Assembly (NCBI RefSeq): GCF_030817215.1
Contig: NZ_JAUSZA010000001.1
Span: forward strand, 4,500,501 to 4,564,500
DNA from: Paenibacillus sp. V4I3
GTDB taxonomy: Bacteria; Bacillota; Bacilli; Paenibacillales; NBRC-103111
Reading direction: 5' to 3'
DNA: 64,000 nucleotides
The notes below the pieces were generated by a model, which saw only the letters and a list, made by a program, of their open reading frames with translations, searched no databases and had not been told where the DNA came from. Positions 7,138 to 17,114 of this stretch are shown piece by piece. The number at the start of each line of letters is the position of its first letter. Positions within the stretch are counted from its first letter, which is position 1. The translations under genes were made by a program, and so were the position numbers.

Positions 7138-9393
7138 TTGAAGACATTAATTATTGCGGAAAAACCCGATATGGGACGTAATATAGCCGCCGCAATAGAG
7201 CCCAAAGCCAAAAATCTCAGGTCCCATCTAGAGGGTGAGCAGTACATCATCACCTGGGCGATTGGACACTTAATTGAGTTGGCTGAACCTGATCAATACG
7301 ATGATAAATATAAAAAGTGGAATATTAACCACCTACCGATTATTCCTGATGAATTTAAGCTGATTCCAAACCCACGAACGTATGAACAGCTTAAGGTGAT
7401 TGCAGAGCTAGCTAAGAAGTGTGACCAGCTCGTTAATGCCTGTGATGCTGGGAGGGAAGGGCAGCACATCTTCTCGCTTATTCAGCGCCATCTTGGACTG
7501 AAACAGCCTGTTAAGCGACTCTGGATTTCCGATTTAACCTCGGAGACGATTCGAAATGGCTTCGCTACATTAAAGGACGGCGCTGAATACGAGAATTTAA
7601 CGCGCGCCGCGCGCTCACGCAGTGAAGCGGATTGGCTAATCGGCATGAATGGCTCTCGCGCATTCACAACGAAGCATAACGTATTGCTTTCCGTTGGCCG
7701 GGTTCAGACGCCTGTGCTAGCGCTCATTTATGACCGACAGAAGCAGATTGAAGCCTTCTCATCGCTCAAATTTTATGAGCTGGAGGGCCATTTTACACAA
7801 GGCGAGACAACTTATAGAGGCATGTGGCAGGGAGAGCGCTTGACGGACGGACCGAAGGTTGAGGCGCTTGCTGCCAAGGTCAAAGGGAAACCAGCACGGA
7901 TTATTTCCTATGAAGTGAAAGAGACGAAGGAATACCCGTTCAAATTGTATGATTTGACGCTGCTGCAGCGTGAGGCGAATGGGAAATACGCCTTCTCAGC
8001 GAAGAAGACGCTGGATACGGCTCAAGCACTCTACGAAAAGCATAAGGTCATTTCTTATCCTAGAACGAATTCCAACTATGTGACTGAGCAAAATATTCCG
8101 GAAATGCACAAGTCCTTATCCGCTTTACAAGGAACGGCTTACCATGAGCTTGTGCAAGGGGCAAACCGAAATCTGGTGCACAAAAATAACAAGTTTATTT
8201 GCAATCCGAGCAAAGTTGAGGATCACCATGCGATCCTTCCGACGAATCGCAAAGCATCGGGACTGAGTCCGGATGAACAGAAATTGTACGATTTGATTGT
8301 AAGGCGTTTCTTATCCCAGTTCTATCCACCAGCTGAGTATAAGGTTCATACGGTTATGACCGAGGTTGAACAAGAAATGTTTAAGACCACGGTTAAAGAA
8401 CTGCTTCAATTAGGCTGGAAGGTCATCTATGCCGATCAGAAAAAAGAAAAGGCGAAGAGCACGAAGGGCAAGGAGAAGGATGAGGAAGAAGACGAAGAGG
8501 TTGAAGTAAATGAGCCTTTCTCAATTGATCCACAAGGTAATGTCCTTTGCCATGATGCGATCGTAAAGGAAAAAGATACGCAGCCGCCTAAGCATTTTAA
8601 CGAAGGAACACTGCTCAAAGCCATGGAAAGCGCCGGCAAGCAGATTGAGGATGAGGAGCTCCGCGATGCGATGAAAGATTCGGGACTCGGCACGCCGGCT
8701 ACTCGTGCAGCGACCATCGAGCGTCTCAAGAAGGTTGGTTACATCGACATGCAGGGCAAAAAAATTGTCCTGACCCAGAAGGGGCGAACGGTTGTTGAAT
8801 TAATTCGCGGCGCGGGCATTGAGCTGCTGACTTCACCTGAGATGACTGGGCAATGGGAGCGCAGGCTGAATGAAATCTCCCGAGGAACAGCTTCGGACGA
8901 GCAGTTCATGCATAACGTCAAAAGATTCGCAACCCTTATCGTTGATAAGGTTCGCGTGCAGGCTAGAGCTTCCAAAACAGCTTTCGAAGGCGAAACGCCT
9001 CCTGCCAGTGCACCCAAACGCGGTTCTGCCCGATCGAGTGCGGCATCAACTGCAGGTGGGACCAAAACAGCAGCTGCAGCTAAGAAGGCAGCTCCTGCTA
9101 AACAAACAGATGGAGCTAGTACGTTCCTAGCGACATGTCCAAGACCAGGGTGCGGAGGCTCCCTTTTCATGGGACGTAAAGGTTACGGCTGCTCGCACTA
9201 CAAGGAAGGCTGCAAATTCGTCATCTGGAAAGAAAGCTTTGGCCGGAATTTAACGGACGCTCAAGTTCAGGCGCTCGTTAATAAAGGGAAAACGACGAAG
9301 CTGAAGCTCGTACTTGCTGATGGTACTGCGGCAGATGGACGAATCGTGTTGAGAAACATCGACACGGGAGAGCTCGGTACGGAGACGGAGTGA
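7138..9393 (+). CDS. topB: DNA topoisomerase III
   Basis: A 751-residue type IA topoisomerase that relaxes and decatenates DNA through a 5'-phosphotyrosine. Seen: N-terminal Toprim domain (IIAEKPDMGRNIA, with the DAGREGQ metal motif near residue 103), the arch and active-site region with SYPRTNSNYV (catalytic Tyr) near residue 307, and a C-terminal zinc-binding segment CPRPGCGG...GCSHYKEGCKF. Two low-complexity linkers stand out: a Lys/Glu-rich stretch at about residues 436-460 and an Ala/Ser/Lys stretch at about 625-665. Start is TTG at 7138 with AAGGAG at 7122-7127. Ung follows after 12 bases. Confidence 0.95.
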   Translation: MKTLIIAEKPDMGRNIAAAIEPKAKNLRSHLEGEQYIITWAIGHLIELAEPDQYDDKYKKWNINHLPIIPDEFKLIPNPRTYEQLKVIAELAKKCDQLVNACDAGREGQHIFSLIQRHLGLKQPVKRLWISDLTSETIRNGFATLKDGAEYENLTRAARSRSEADWLIGMNGSRAFTTKHNVLLSVGRVQTPVLALIYDRQKQIEAFSSLKFYELEGHFTQGETTYRGMWQGERLTDGPKVEALAAKVKGKPARIISYEVKETKEYPFKLYDLTLLQREANGKYAFSAKKTLDTAQALYEKHKVISYPRTNSNYVTEQNIPEMHKSLSALQGTAYHELVQGANRNLVHKNNKFICNPSKVEDHHAILPTNRKASGLSPDEQKLYDLIVRRFLSQFYPPAEYKVHTVMTEVEQEMFKTTVKELLQLGWKVIYADQKKEKAKSTKGKEKDEEEDEEVEVNEPFSIDPQGNVLCHDAIVKEKDTQPPKHFNEGTLLKAMESAGKQIEDEELRDAMKDSGLGTPATRAATIERLKKVGYIDMQGKKIVLTQKGRTVVELIRGAGIELLTSPEMTGQWERRLNEISRGTASDEQFMHNVKRFATLIVDKVRVQARASKTAFEGETPPASAPKRGSARSSAASTAGGTKTAAAAKKAAPAKQTDGASTFLATCPRPGCGGSLFMGRKGYGCSHYKEGCKFVIWKESFGRNLTDAQVQALVNKGKTTKLKLVLADGTAADGRIVLRNIDTGELGTETE

Positions 9394-9405
9394 TAGGAGG
9401 GGTGA

Positions 9406-10101
9406 ATGATGAGCCATTTAACGAATGACTGGGCTTCTTTGTTGGAGTCAGAATTTCAAGAGCCTTATTTCCATGCTTTGCAAAAATTTCTCAATGTTGA
9501 ATATACGACACAAACCATTTTTCCAGAACAAAGTGAGATTTATAGTGCACTTCATTTAACATCTTATGCGAATACCAAAGTAGTTATTTTGGGACAAGAT
9601 CCCTATCACGGTAGTGGCCAAGCCCATGGCCTCAGTTTTTCCGTTAAACCGGGTATACCGACACCGCCATCTTTGCAAAATATGTATAAAGAATTACAGT
9701 CTGATCTTGGCTGCTGTTTCCCTGATAACGGCTACCTGAAGGCTTGGGCCGAACAAGGCGTGCTGCTGTTGAACACGGTTCTAACGGTAAGAGCTGACAC
9801 GCCGAATTCGCATAAGGGAAAAGGCTGGGAACGTTTTACAGACAAAATCATAACGACGTTAAGTGATCGGGAGAAGCCGATCATTTTTGTACTGTGGGGA
9901 AGTCATGCACAGGCCAAGCAGCGTCTCATTGATACAACGAAGCATGTTATCATAAAATCAGTTCATCCTAGTCCGCTTTCTTCGTATCGCGGATTTTTTG
10001 GCAGTAAACCTTTTTCGCAAGCGAATGCCTATCTTAGAGATCTTGGGAGTTCAGAAATTGATTGGCAAATACCAAATTTATTTGTGAAGGAGCGGGAGTA
10101 A
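9406..10101 (+). CDS. ung: uracil-DNA glycosylase, family 1
   Basis: A 231-residue enzyme (normal length) that removes uracil from DNA in base-excision repair. Family 1 motifs are present: [18 protein letters not shown] with the catalytic Asp near residue 65, the [10 protein letters not shown] segment, and [11 protein letters not shown] with the catalytic His. AGGAGGGGTGA precedes two consecutive ATG codons (9406 and 9409); either could be used. Forms a DNA-maintenance pair with topB upstream, and its stop codon overlaps the ATG of the YciI-like gene. Confidence 0.95.
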   Translation: MMSHLTNDWASLLESEFQEPYFHALQKFLNVEYTTQTIFPEQSEIYSALHLTSYANTKVVILGQDPYHGSGQAHGLSFSVKPGIPTPPSLQNMYKELQSDLGCCFPDNGYLKAWAEQGVLLLNTVLTVRADTPNSHKGKGWERFTDKIITTLSDREKPIIFVLWGSHAQAKQRLIDTTKHVIIKSVHPSPLSSYRGFFGSKPFSQANAYLRDLGSSEIDWQIPNLFVKERE

Positions 10102-10406
10102 TGAGCGACAATAAAGAATTTATTTATGTCTTACGATTAAAACCTGCTTTTCTAGACCGCAGTATTTGGACCGAAAAAGAAGATAAAATTGTTGAAGAGC
10201 ACTTTCAATACCTTTTACAGTTGAAAGAGGAGGGGGAGCTCATTTTAGCAGGAAGAACACAAACTTTTGATGAAAAAACATTTGGCATTGTTATCCTGAG
10301 GGTGGATAATGAGTTAGAAGCTACACTGATCATGGAACAAGACCCTGCTGTTGCTAATCAACTTATGACCAGTGAATTGTTTCCCTACAGTATTGCAGTT
10401 ATGTAA
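10101..10406 (+). CDS. YciI-like protein
   Basis: A 101-residue alpha-beta protein of the YciI/ferredoxin-like family: FIYVLRLKPAF opening strand, the EEHFQYLLQLKEEGELILAGRT helix-strand unit typical of the family, and a C-terminal segment on excluding pairs of values (VANQLMTSELFPYSI). The function of the family is not established; structural work suggests an enzyme-like cleft with a His/Asp pair. ATG at 10101 shares a base with the ung stop (TAATG), and AAGGAGCGGGAG lies inside the end of ung, so translation is coupled. Confidence 0.7.
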   Translation: MSDNKEFIYVLRLKPAFLDRSIWTEKEDKIVEEHFQYLLQLKEEGELILAGRTQTFDEKTFGIVILRVDNELEATLIMEQDPAVANQLMTSELFPYSIAVM

Positions 10407-10451
10407 TTAGGCTGCCAGTTTGTCTGGCGAAAAATCAAAGGAGTGAATCCA

Positions 10452-12146
10452 ATGAAATTTCAAGAATTTAAGTACGAAAGACCCGACTTTAGCGCTTTTG
10501 AAATTAAATTTAAGGAGCTTTTAGAAGTATTTAAACTAGCAGCTTCATTTGGTGATCAGGACCAAGCGATGGAAGCGATCGTTAGCCTGCGAAGTGAGTT
10601 GGAATCTATGGAATCTATTGCGCGGATTCGTCACAGTGTGGATACAAACGATGAATTTTACAAAGCTGAGCAAGAGTATTTCGATGAAATTGAGCCTTTA
10701 TATCAAGGGCTGATTACCGAGTTTTATAAATCACTCATCGAATCCTCCTATCGATCAGAGTTGGAAGTTAAATGGGGGAAGCAGCTGTTTACGATTGCCT
10801 CCTTATCGTTGAAAACGTTTTCGCCGGAAATTGTTGAAGATCTCGTACATGAAAACAAACTGGCCAGTGAATATTCGAAGCTGCTCGCTTCTGCGAAGCT
10901 AATTTATGCAGGGGAAGAACGAAATTTATCCCAACTCGTGCCTTTTCAATTATCAACAGACCGAAAAGTCCGTAAAGAAGCGAATGATGTGAAATATAGC
11001 TTTTTTATAGAGAATGAAGCGAAATTGGATGAACTGTATGACCAATTAGTCAAGATTCGTGCGCTCATCGCTAAGAAGCTCGGATACAACAATTTTGTTG
11101 AACTCGCGTATGCTCGTTTGAACCGTTCTGACTATAATGCCAAAGACGTGGAAGTATTTAGGAATCAAGTTCTTGAACACATTGTACCGGTGGCAACCAA
11201 ACTGAAGGAACGGCAGAAAGCCAGAATTGGCGTAGACTCCCTGCACTATTATGACGACAAGTTTGGTTTCGCCTCAGGGAATGCGACGCCGAAAGGCGAT
11301 GCGGATTGGATCGTGGAACAAGCTCGTAAGATGTATGCAGAGCTATCCCAGGAAACGGATGAGTTCTTTACCTTTATGATCGATAACGGTTTGATGGATC
11401 TAGTGGCTAAGAAGGGAAAACGCGTAGGTGGTTATTGCTCTTATATTAGTACATACAAAGCACCGTACATTTTCTCTAACTTTAACGGAACTTCAGGTGA
11501 CATTGATGTCTTAACGCACGAAGTAGGTCATGCCTTCCAGGGCTATAGCAGCCGAGAGTTTCAAGTACCTGAATACATATTCCCAACCTTGGAAGCCTGT
11601 GAGATTCATTCCATGAGCATGGAGTTTCTCGCTTGGCCTTGGATGTCATTGTTCTTCGGGGAAGAGACAGATAAGTATAAATTCAAGCATCTTAGTGAGT
11701 CGCTCTTATTCATTCCATATGGTGTTGCGGTAGATGAGTTTCAACATCGGATCTATGAGCAGCCGGAACTGACACCTGTAGAGCGTAAGCTAGTTTGGCG
11801 CGAGATTGAGCGCAAATATTTGCCGCATCGTGTCTACGAGGATAACGACTATTTGGAAAGAGGGGGCTTCTGGCAGCAGCAGGCCCACATTTACAAAAGC
11901 CCGTTTTACTACATTGATTACACCCTTGCGCAAGTGTGTGCGTTTCAATTCTGGAAACGAGCTAATGAAAATCCGGAGTTAGCTTGGGATGATTACTTAA
12001 GACTTTGTCAACAAGGCGGAAGTCTGAATTTCACAGAGCTTGTCCAAGTCGCGAAGCTAATTTCACCTTTCAAAGATGGTTGTGTTGCTTCGGTAATTGG
12101 TCATATCGATGCATGGCTTGATCAGGTTGATGATGGTAAACTTTAA
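10452..12146 (+). CDS. M3-family oligoendopeptidase
   Basis: A 564-residue zinc metallopeptidase of family M3 (PepF-type), which degrades short peptides in the cytosol. The zinc motif THEVGHAFQGYSS is near residue 355, with the third ligand Glu in the following EACEIHSMSMEF helix; the rest of the chain is the expected all-helical channel. AAAGGAGTG precedes ATG 10452; a GTG at 10443 is overlapped by that site and is less likely. Its stop overlaps the stop of the convergent phospholipase-like gene by four bases, leaving no room for a classical terminator. Confidence 0.9.
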   Translation: MKFQEFKYERPDFSAFEIKFKELLEVFKLAASFGDQDQAMEAIVSLRSELESMESIARIRHSVDTNDEFYKAEQEYFDEIEPLYQGLITEFYKSLIESSYRSELEVKWGKQLFTIASLSLKTFSPEIVEDLVHENKLASEYSKLLASAKLIYAGEERNLSQLVPFQLSTDRKVRKEANDVKYSFFIENEAKLDELYDQLVKIRALIAKKLGYNNFVELAYARLNRSDYNAKDVEVFRNQVLEHIVPVATKLKERQKARIGVDSLHYYDDKFGFASGNATPKGDADWIVEQARKMYAELSQETDEFFTFMIDNGLMDLVAKKGKRVGGYCSYISTYKAPYIFSNFNGTSGDIDVLTHEVGHAFQGYSSREFQVPEYIFPTLEACEIHSMSMEFLAWPWMSLFFGEETDKYKFKHLSESLLFIPYGVAVDEFQHRIYEQPELTPVERKLVWREIERKYLPHRVYEDNDYLERGGFWQQQAHIYKSPFYYIDYTLAQVCAFQFWKRANENPELAWDDYLRLCQQGGSLNFTELVQVAKLISPFKDGCVASVIGHIDAWLDQVDDGKL

Positions 12147-13075
12147 ATCATAGGCTGGACATGAGTGATTTGCAGTCCGCTGTCACAGTCCTTACCTGTT
12201 TCATAGGAGAGATTGCCGAGAACTTCTACTAAGGCTTGGTAATCAGCGGAAGAGCCTCGTTGTAAGGCTTGTATGGCTGCTTCGAGGACGATTTGTCCAT
12301 CTTCCATCGCGATATCCCATAAGTCCCAAATGCTGTATGTGTATGTTTCATTTAATGATGTAGGACAATTCCAAACCGTCTTGGCTTCGTTTAAATAATC
12401 AAGCGGAGCCGGATGCTTGGTATATACCAACGGTGAGATTTGACCGAAGGTAAATAATCGTTTGATTCCTTTCGGATCGTGGAACAAGCGTTGAGCTCGA
12501 ATCATGTCGATATAAGCATCGTTCCAATCCTTGTCAGTAACCTGCGATGCATGGTCAGGATAGTGAATGGCAGCAGCGTGGGCAAGTGCAGGAACAATGC
12601 CGAGGGGCAGAGCTTCTCCAACATATATTTCTTTCCATACGGGCGTATTCCATGTCTGTAAACCAAGCTTGCGACGAACAATGAGTGTGTCCATAATAAT
12701 CTCAAACCGTTGGTGATCCCATTTCTTGAAGCCTGATTTATAAAAAACGTAGGGATGCATGTTGCGGTCGAGAATATGGTGTGTAAGGAATCCAAGTGCA
12801 TAAACAACAGCGGGATTATACAAGCCTCTGCCTTGCATATGGGAAAGTAGATCCTGCAGGAACGGACCGCATGCTTTTGTATGCATGAGACTTCCCAATT
12901 GATTGAGTTTCTTGTCTTTTTTCCAAGGTAAGAAGTTATGATAGAACAAGAAATCGGGTCCTTGGCAGCCAAGTGAGAAAACATGTCGCAGCTGCTTATC
13001 ACTAAGCATATTGGCATGCCCCAATTGGTTCATTAATTCTTGACCGAAAATCAGATGTGTCCAGATGTTAGGCAA
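12143..13075 (-). CDS. zinc-dependent phospholipase C-like protein
   Basis: A 310-residue protein resembling the zinc-dependent phospholipase C/S1-P1 nuclease fold family. Seen: N-terminal WTHLIFGQEL, then LGCQGPDFLFYHNFLP, FLTHHILDRNMHPYVFYKSG with the paired His/Asp ligands, and KWDHQRFEIIMDTLIV. The spacing of His and Asp residues fits a metal site. No signal peptide is present, unlike secreted phospholipases, so it is probably intracellular and its substrate is uncertain. TTG start at 13075 with AAGGAGGGG just upstream. Confidence 0.65.
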   Translation of the reverse strand: MPNIWTHLIFGQELMNQLGHANMLSDKQLRHVFSLGCQGPDFLFYHNFLPWKKDKKLNQLGSLMHTKACGPFLQDLLSHMQGRGLYNPAVVYALGFLTHHILDRNMHPYVFYKSGFKKWDHQRFEIIMDTLIVRRKLGLQTWNTPVWKEIYVGEALPLGIVPALAHAAAIHYPDHASQVTDKDWNDAYIDMIRAQRLFHDPKGIKRLFTFGQISPLVYTKHPAPLDYLNEAKTVWNCPTSLNETYTYSIWDLWDIAMEDGQIVLEAAIQALQRGSSADYQALVEVLGNLSYETGKDCDSGLQITHVQPMI

Positions 13076-13278
13076 TTGTGCCCCTCCTTATTTATAATGC
13101 ACGAAGATCATACATAGAGAACCATTATATTTTATCATAATGAGGAATTTCAAGGGCACATTTCATGAACTATTTGATCAGCCAAGAGCTACTATGGAAG
13201 GAATAATCTTCAAATCGTCGAATTCAAACACTTGGTGATGGAAACCATCCATGTATTTTTAAGATGGAGGATAAATGA

Positions 13279-15477
13279 ATGGATATGCTTTCGAGAACGG
13301 AACCGTCATTTGCCACGGTATTTGAGTTCACAACAATGGGCATGGCGATTATTTCGCTAAATGGACAATGGATGAAGATGAATAACAGCCTAAGTGCGAT
13401 TACAGGATACTCGGAAGAAGAATTATTATATACGGATATAACTACGATCTTTTTGCCCGAAGAGACCGACAAACTGATTGGACTTTTAGATCAATTGTTG
13501 TCTGGGGATTTGCGCTCTGTTCAGATCGAACAAAGCATGAAGTCAAAAGAGGGAACAATTATAAGGGTGGAATGCGGAATTTCGCTAATTAGAAACTCTG
13601 ACAATGAACCTCTTTATTATATGGCTCAGATGAAAGATCTCTCGAGAAAGTCCGAGATGGAACGTAAACTTGCGGAGAGTGAGCAGCGGTATAATTCATT
13701 AATTGAGCATAATCCCGCGGGGATCTTAACAAGTGATTTGAACGGTTTGATCAAAAGTGTGAATCCAGCTATGGAACGGATTCTGGGTTATACGAAAGCG
13801 GATATGGTGGGACGTTCAATACATCATTTCTGGGAACAAGAGGAACTTGAGGATCAAGCAGGTTACCCGACCGATAGTGTGCTCTTGCAAACGGATAATT
13901 ATATGCTGCGGGTTACACATAAGAGCGGCGAAAAGATCGAATTAGGCTTAAAAAATGTGCCAATTATTGTGAATGGGATAACGGAAGGCGTATATATTAT
14001 CGCTAGAGATATCACCCAGCATAATAAAGACCGGGAGTCATTGAGAGTTGCGCAGCAGGACCTGCATGACACTGTTCGCAGACAGCAAGGAATGACCATG
14101 AAGTTCAGACAAATGCAAGGGAAATTCATACATACCTTATGTGATGGTGAACTTCTGTATAGGCTCGGCTATAAGCCATCGCATATCCTTGGCAACGGCT
14201 TATACGAGATATGGCCATTCTATATGGCTACCATTATCGACAAGTATTACCGCAGGGCATGGACCGGGGAAGAAAATGTCATGTATGAAGCCACATTCCG
14301 GGGGATTACGTATTTGACATCTTTACGTCCCATTTTTGAAAATGGCCGCGTGATTGAAGTAATAGGCTCATGTGTGGACATTACGGAACGTAAACAAATG
14401 GAAACGGAGCTTAGAGAAACGAAGGAGCTGCTGGAATCTTTTATAAATAATACAACAGATGCCATCTGCGTACTTGATCAACAGTTTAAGGTTATTTCTG
14501 TCAATTCCGCGTATGAGAAAGTATTTGGTTGGAATCAGGATGAGCTACTAAACCAACCATTGCCGATATATCCAGATTTCTTGGAAGAGCATCGCAAAGA
14601 AATTCATGACTTGCTGAAATCAGGTAATCAAATTTCTGGGTTAGAGACAGTTCGAGTTCGTAAAGATGGAGAGCTCATTCACGTAAGTGTGACCAAAACG
14701 CCGATCAAGAATGAGAAGCATGAAATTATCGGGTTCGCTGGTATTACGCGAGATATTACAGAACGGAAACGAACGGAGGAATTGTTGAGAAAATCCGATA
14801 AACTCTCCGTCGCAGGCCAACTAGCCGCAGGACTTGCTCATGAAATCAGGAATCCGCTCACGTCACTCCGAGGCTTCTTGCAGCTGCTGCAGAACGATAT
14901 GAAGGGAAAACAGCACTATTTTGACATCATGCTGTCCGAACTGGATCGGATTAATTTCATCGTTAGCGAATTCCTCGTCATTGCGAAACCGGAAGCTATT
15001 CAATATAAAAGAAGTGATTTGATAAATATATTACAAACCGTGATTGCCTTACTTGATACACAGGCTAATCTCTGCAATGTACAGCTTTTGCTCGAGTTTG
15101 AGTCTGATATTCCGGAGTTCATTTGTTCCGAAATGCATCTTAAGCAATTGTTTATTAATTTGGTGAAAAATGCGATTGAAGCCATTACGAAGGATGGACA
15201 AATTAAAATTACCGTTTCCATGCAGGGAAGCGGGATGATTCGAGTGAGGACTCAGGACAATGGATGCGGCATCCCAGAAGAGCGGGTAAAGCAATTAGGT
15301 GAACCTTTCTATACAACGAAGGAAAAGGGTACAGGGCTTGGTCTAATGATGTGTTTCAAGATCGTTGAAGCGCATAAAGGCACAATGTCGATTCAGAGTC
15401 AAATTGGTGAAGGAACCATTATTGATGTGTTTTTGCCGACGCAGACTATTGGTAATGACATGAGTGAATTCGAATAG
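13279..15477 (+). CDS. multi-PAS sensor histidine kinase (sporulation-kinase type)
   Basis: A 732-residue cytosolic kinase without membrane spans. Four tandem PAS units can be followed at about residues 5-120, 130-250, 265-370 and 378-498, each closing with a DITxxK/R-type linker (for example RDITQHNKD, VDITERKQM, RDITERKRT). The HisKA domain has phospho-accepting His near residue 520 in AHEIRNPLTSLRGF, and the ATPase domain shows NLVKNAIEAI, DNGCGIPEE and GTGLGLMM. This architecture resembles Bacillus KinA/KinE, which feed the Spo0A phosphorelay; no response regulator is adjacent, as expected for an orphan kinase. GGAGG at 13266-13270 fits ATG 13279. Signal unknown. Confidence 0.88.
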   Translation: MDMLSRTEPSFATVFEFTTMGMAIISLNGQWMKMNNSLSAITGYSEEELLYTDITTIFLPEETDKLIGLLDQLLSGDLRSVQIEQSMKSKEGTIIRVECGISLIRNSDNEPLYYMAQMKDLSRKSEMERKLAESEQRYNSLIEHNPAGILTSDLNGLIKSVNPAMERILGYTKADMVGRSIHHFWEQEELEDQAGYPTDSVLLQTDNYMLRVTHKSGEKIELGLKNVPIIVNGITEGVYIIARDITQHNKDRESLRVAQQDLHDTVRRQQGMTMKFRQMQGKFIHTLCDGELLYRLGYKPSHILGNGLYEIWPFYMATIIDKYYRRAWTGEENVMYEATFRGITYLTSLRPIFENGRVIEVIGSCVDITERKQMETELRETKELLESFINNTTDAICVLDQQFKVISVNSAYEKVFGWNQDELLNQPLPIYPDFLEEHRKEIHDLLKSGNQISGLETVRVRKDGELIHVSVTKTPIKNEKHEIIGFAGITRDITERKRTEELLRKSDKLSVAGQLAAGLAHEIRNPLTSLRGFLQLLQNDMKGKQHYFDIMLSELDRINFIVSEFLVIAKPEAIQYKRSDLINILQTVIALLDTQANLCNVQLLLEFESDIPEFICSEMHLKQLFINLVKNAIEAITKDGQIKITVSMQGSGMIRVRTQDNGCGIPEERVKQLGEPFYTTKEKGTGLGLMMCFKIVEAHKGTMSIQSQIGEGTIIDVFLPTQTIGNDMSEFE

Positions 15478-15486
15478 CATGAATGT

Positions 15487-15527
15487 AAAAACCGCCAGAC
15501 CTGTTAAGTACAGGAACGGGCGGTTTA
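15487..15527. terminator. bidirectional terminator
   Basis: Arms AAAACCGCC and GGGCGGTTT enclose an inner CCTGT/ACAGG stem; T-rich runs on both strands serve the kinase gene and the convergent small gene. Confidence 0.8.
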
Positions 15528-15534
15528 TTCATTT

Positions 15535-15765
15535 CTAAAAACGGATACTAAATTCATTCGACTCTCTTGAATGCCATTTAGTCATAGTGGAGTCCTGTTC
15601 ACAATGAATTTGTACTTCATCAGGTGTATATTTTACGATAAAACCCGAATTCACCTGATAATAAACGCCTAATGAATCTAACGACCAAACATAAACAGGT
15701 GTTTTTGTAAGAGCGGCAATGAAAATTTCTGTATCTGTTTCCAGTAGTTTGGTTCCGTAAATCAT
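15535..15765 (-). CDS. small protein of unknown function
   Basis: A 76-residue protein, MIYGTKLLETDTEIFIAAL at the start, rich in beta-strand-forming residues and without signal peptide or membrane span. I do not recognise a family. A GTG two codons upstream is in frame, but AGAGGTG preceding ATG 15765 supports the latter. It stands alone, convergent with the kinase gene. Confidence 0.5.
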   Translation of the reverse strand: MIYGTKLLETDTEIFIAALTKTPVYVWSLDSLGVYYQVNSGFIVKYTPDEVQIHCEQDSTMTKWHSRESNEFSIRF

Positions 15766-15933
15766 CTTCACACCTCTGTCTTATTATTTTGAAAAAGCAG
15801 CGCTTATTACTAGTGACAGCATGAACTTACAAACAATCACAAACTGTTTCCTATTTTTTTGTGGCGTTTCGGTTTTATACCAAGTACAATCAAAGTTGTG
15901 CAATTTTGAATACGATTGACAGGGAGAAGCAGC

Positions 15934-17007
15934 ATGAAATTCGCAGTTCAATATATATCATTTTTTGTGATCCAAGGGGAAGGTGCCGACGCGGCATCGG
16001 CTAAAAATTATCGACATTATCAGACTTTGGATGAGACCGATTATGAAGACAGTGCTTTACAACAATTCTTAGACGGTGAGTTCGCGCGAATTGCTAAACG
16101 CAAAGTAGAACGAAACCCGAGAGCTGAGCAGGTGCCAACGAAGATAGGTCGTTTCATTACCGAGCCAGGCTTCGAATTAGAAAGCAATCCGAACTATAAT
16201 GTATTCGCGCGTCTGCGCTTCGCAGAGAACAAACAGGACTTTCTTAATGTCGGTGACGAACTCTTGAATGCTTATCTAAATACAAGCGCAGTCAGGGGCG
16301 GAGCTTTTCTTGTCGCAAGTGCGAAGCTCAATCAATATTTCGACGATCCTTTTGTATTTATTCTAAAATGTGATTTTGAACCGAAAATTGCACGGATTAC
16401 CGACGAAAAGAGCTTATTGAATCAAGTGGAAATGGCGATTAATGCGAAAAATATGAAATCGATCCTATATCCGTTTATGCCAGAGGAAGGCATGTTAGAA
16501 CCAGCGGAGCTCAAAATTCACCAAGCTTCACATGCTCGTTACTTTGAGGATTTCCTAAAATATGTAGAATATGAGCAGTCCATGCCGGAAATATTGCATC
16601 ATCAAGTACTTGGGCTCGTTCAGCAGCAGCTGGAGAGGGATTATGAGCATAAACCTGAGGAACGTGAGCAAGAAGAAAAGGATTTGGAAATCTGGGCAGC
16701 CAGTGAAAAGCGAGAGCTGCAGGAGAAGTGGACACCAACTCAGGTCATGGATGCCGCCAATTATTTGGTTGAACAGAAGCCGGATCTGGAAATGCGCATC
16801 AAGCTTGATCATATTAGTGTGAAGGCGCAGCTTGCCGATTATGGGCGCAAAGTTCACATTGCCAGACAAGGTGAACGGTACGTCATCCTGATTGAAGGCG
16901 AGTATTTACACTTTGAAAAAGGCGTATCACCGGTTGAATTGCTAAGACCAGATGATCTCCATGCTGTCATTGAGCGGATTACAAGAGAAGAAGAAAACGA
17001 TAGATAA
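15934..17007 (+). CDS. DUF3900-like protein
   Basis: A 357-residue cytosolic protein beginning MKFAVQYISFFVIQGEG. It appears to match the DUF3900 family of Bacillales, whose role is unknown (moderate recognition only). The middle contains a charged helix of Glu/Lys/Arg at about residues 230-275 and the C-terminal part ends in predicted beta-strands. Overall look is that of a nucleoid- or stress-associated protein, but this is not supported by a motif. AGGGAGAAGC precedes the ATG; a TTG at 15916 lies in frame upstream and is not favoured. Same orientation as the deoxynucleoside kinase gene 107 bases downstream. Confidence 0.5.
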   Translation: MKFAVQYISFFVIQGEGADAASAKNYRHYQTLDETDYEDSALQQFLDGEFARIAKRKVERNPRAEQVPTKIGRFITEPGFELESNPNYNVFARLRFAENKQDFLNVGDELLNAYLNTSAVRGGAFLVASAKLNQYFDDPFVFILKCDFEPKIARITDEKSLLNQVEMAINAKNMKSILYPFMPEEGMLEPAELKIHQASHARYFEDFLKYVEYEQSMPEILHHQVLGLVQQQLERDYEHKPEEREQEEKDLEIWAASEKRELQEKWTPTQVMDAANYLVEQKPDLEMRIKLDHISVKAQLADYGRKVHIARQGERYVILIEGEYLHFEKGVSPVELLRPDDLHAVIERITREEENDR

Positions 17008-17114
17008 GGGTAAAAAATAGGGTTCCCACCACTATGAATTCCTTGTATAATAGGGAAGCTTTGCAAGAATTGACAGACGGTAAATTAGGACGGGTTAGAA
17101 GGAGAAAGGGGTCA

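Noticed and set aside
8436..9170. Long antisense frames opposite topB
   Set aside because: Explained by codon bias of a confirmed gene on the other strand; no ribosome binding site or domain.
13205..13230. Possible Spo0A box before the PAS kinase
   Set aside because: CGTCGAA has one mismatch to TGTCGAA and a 6-of-7 match is common by chance.
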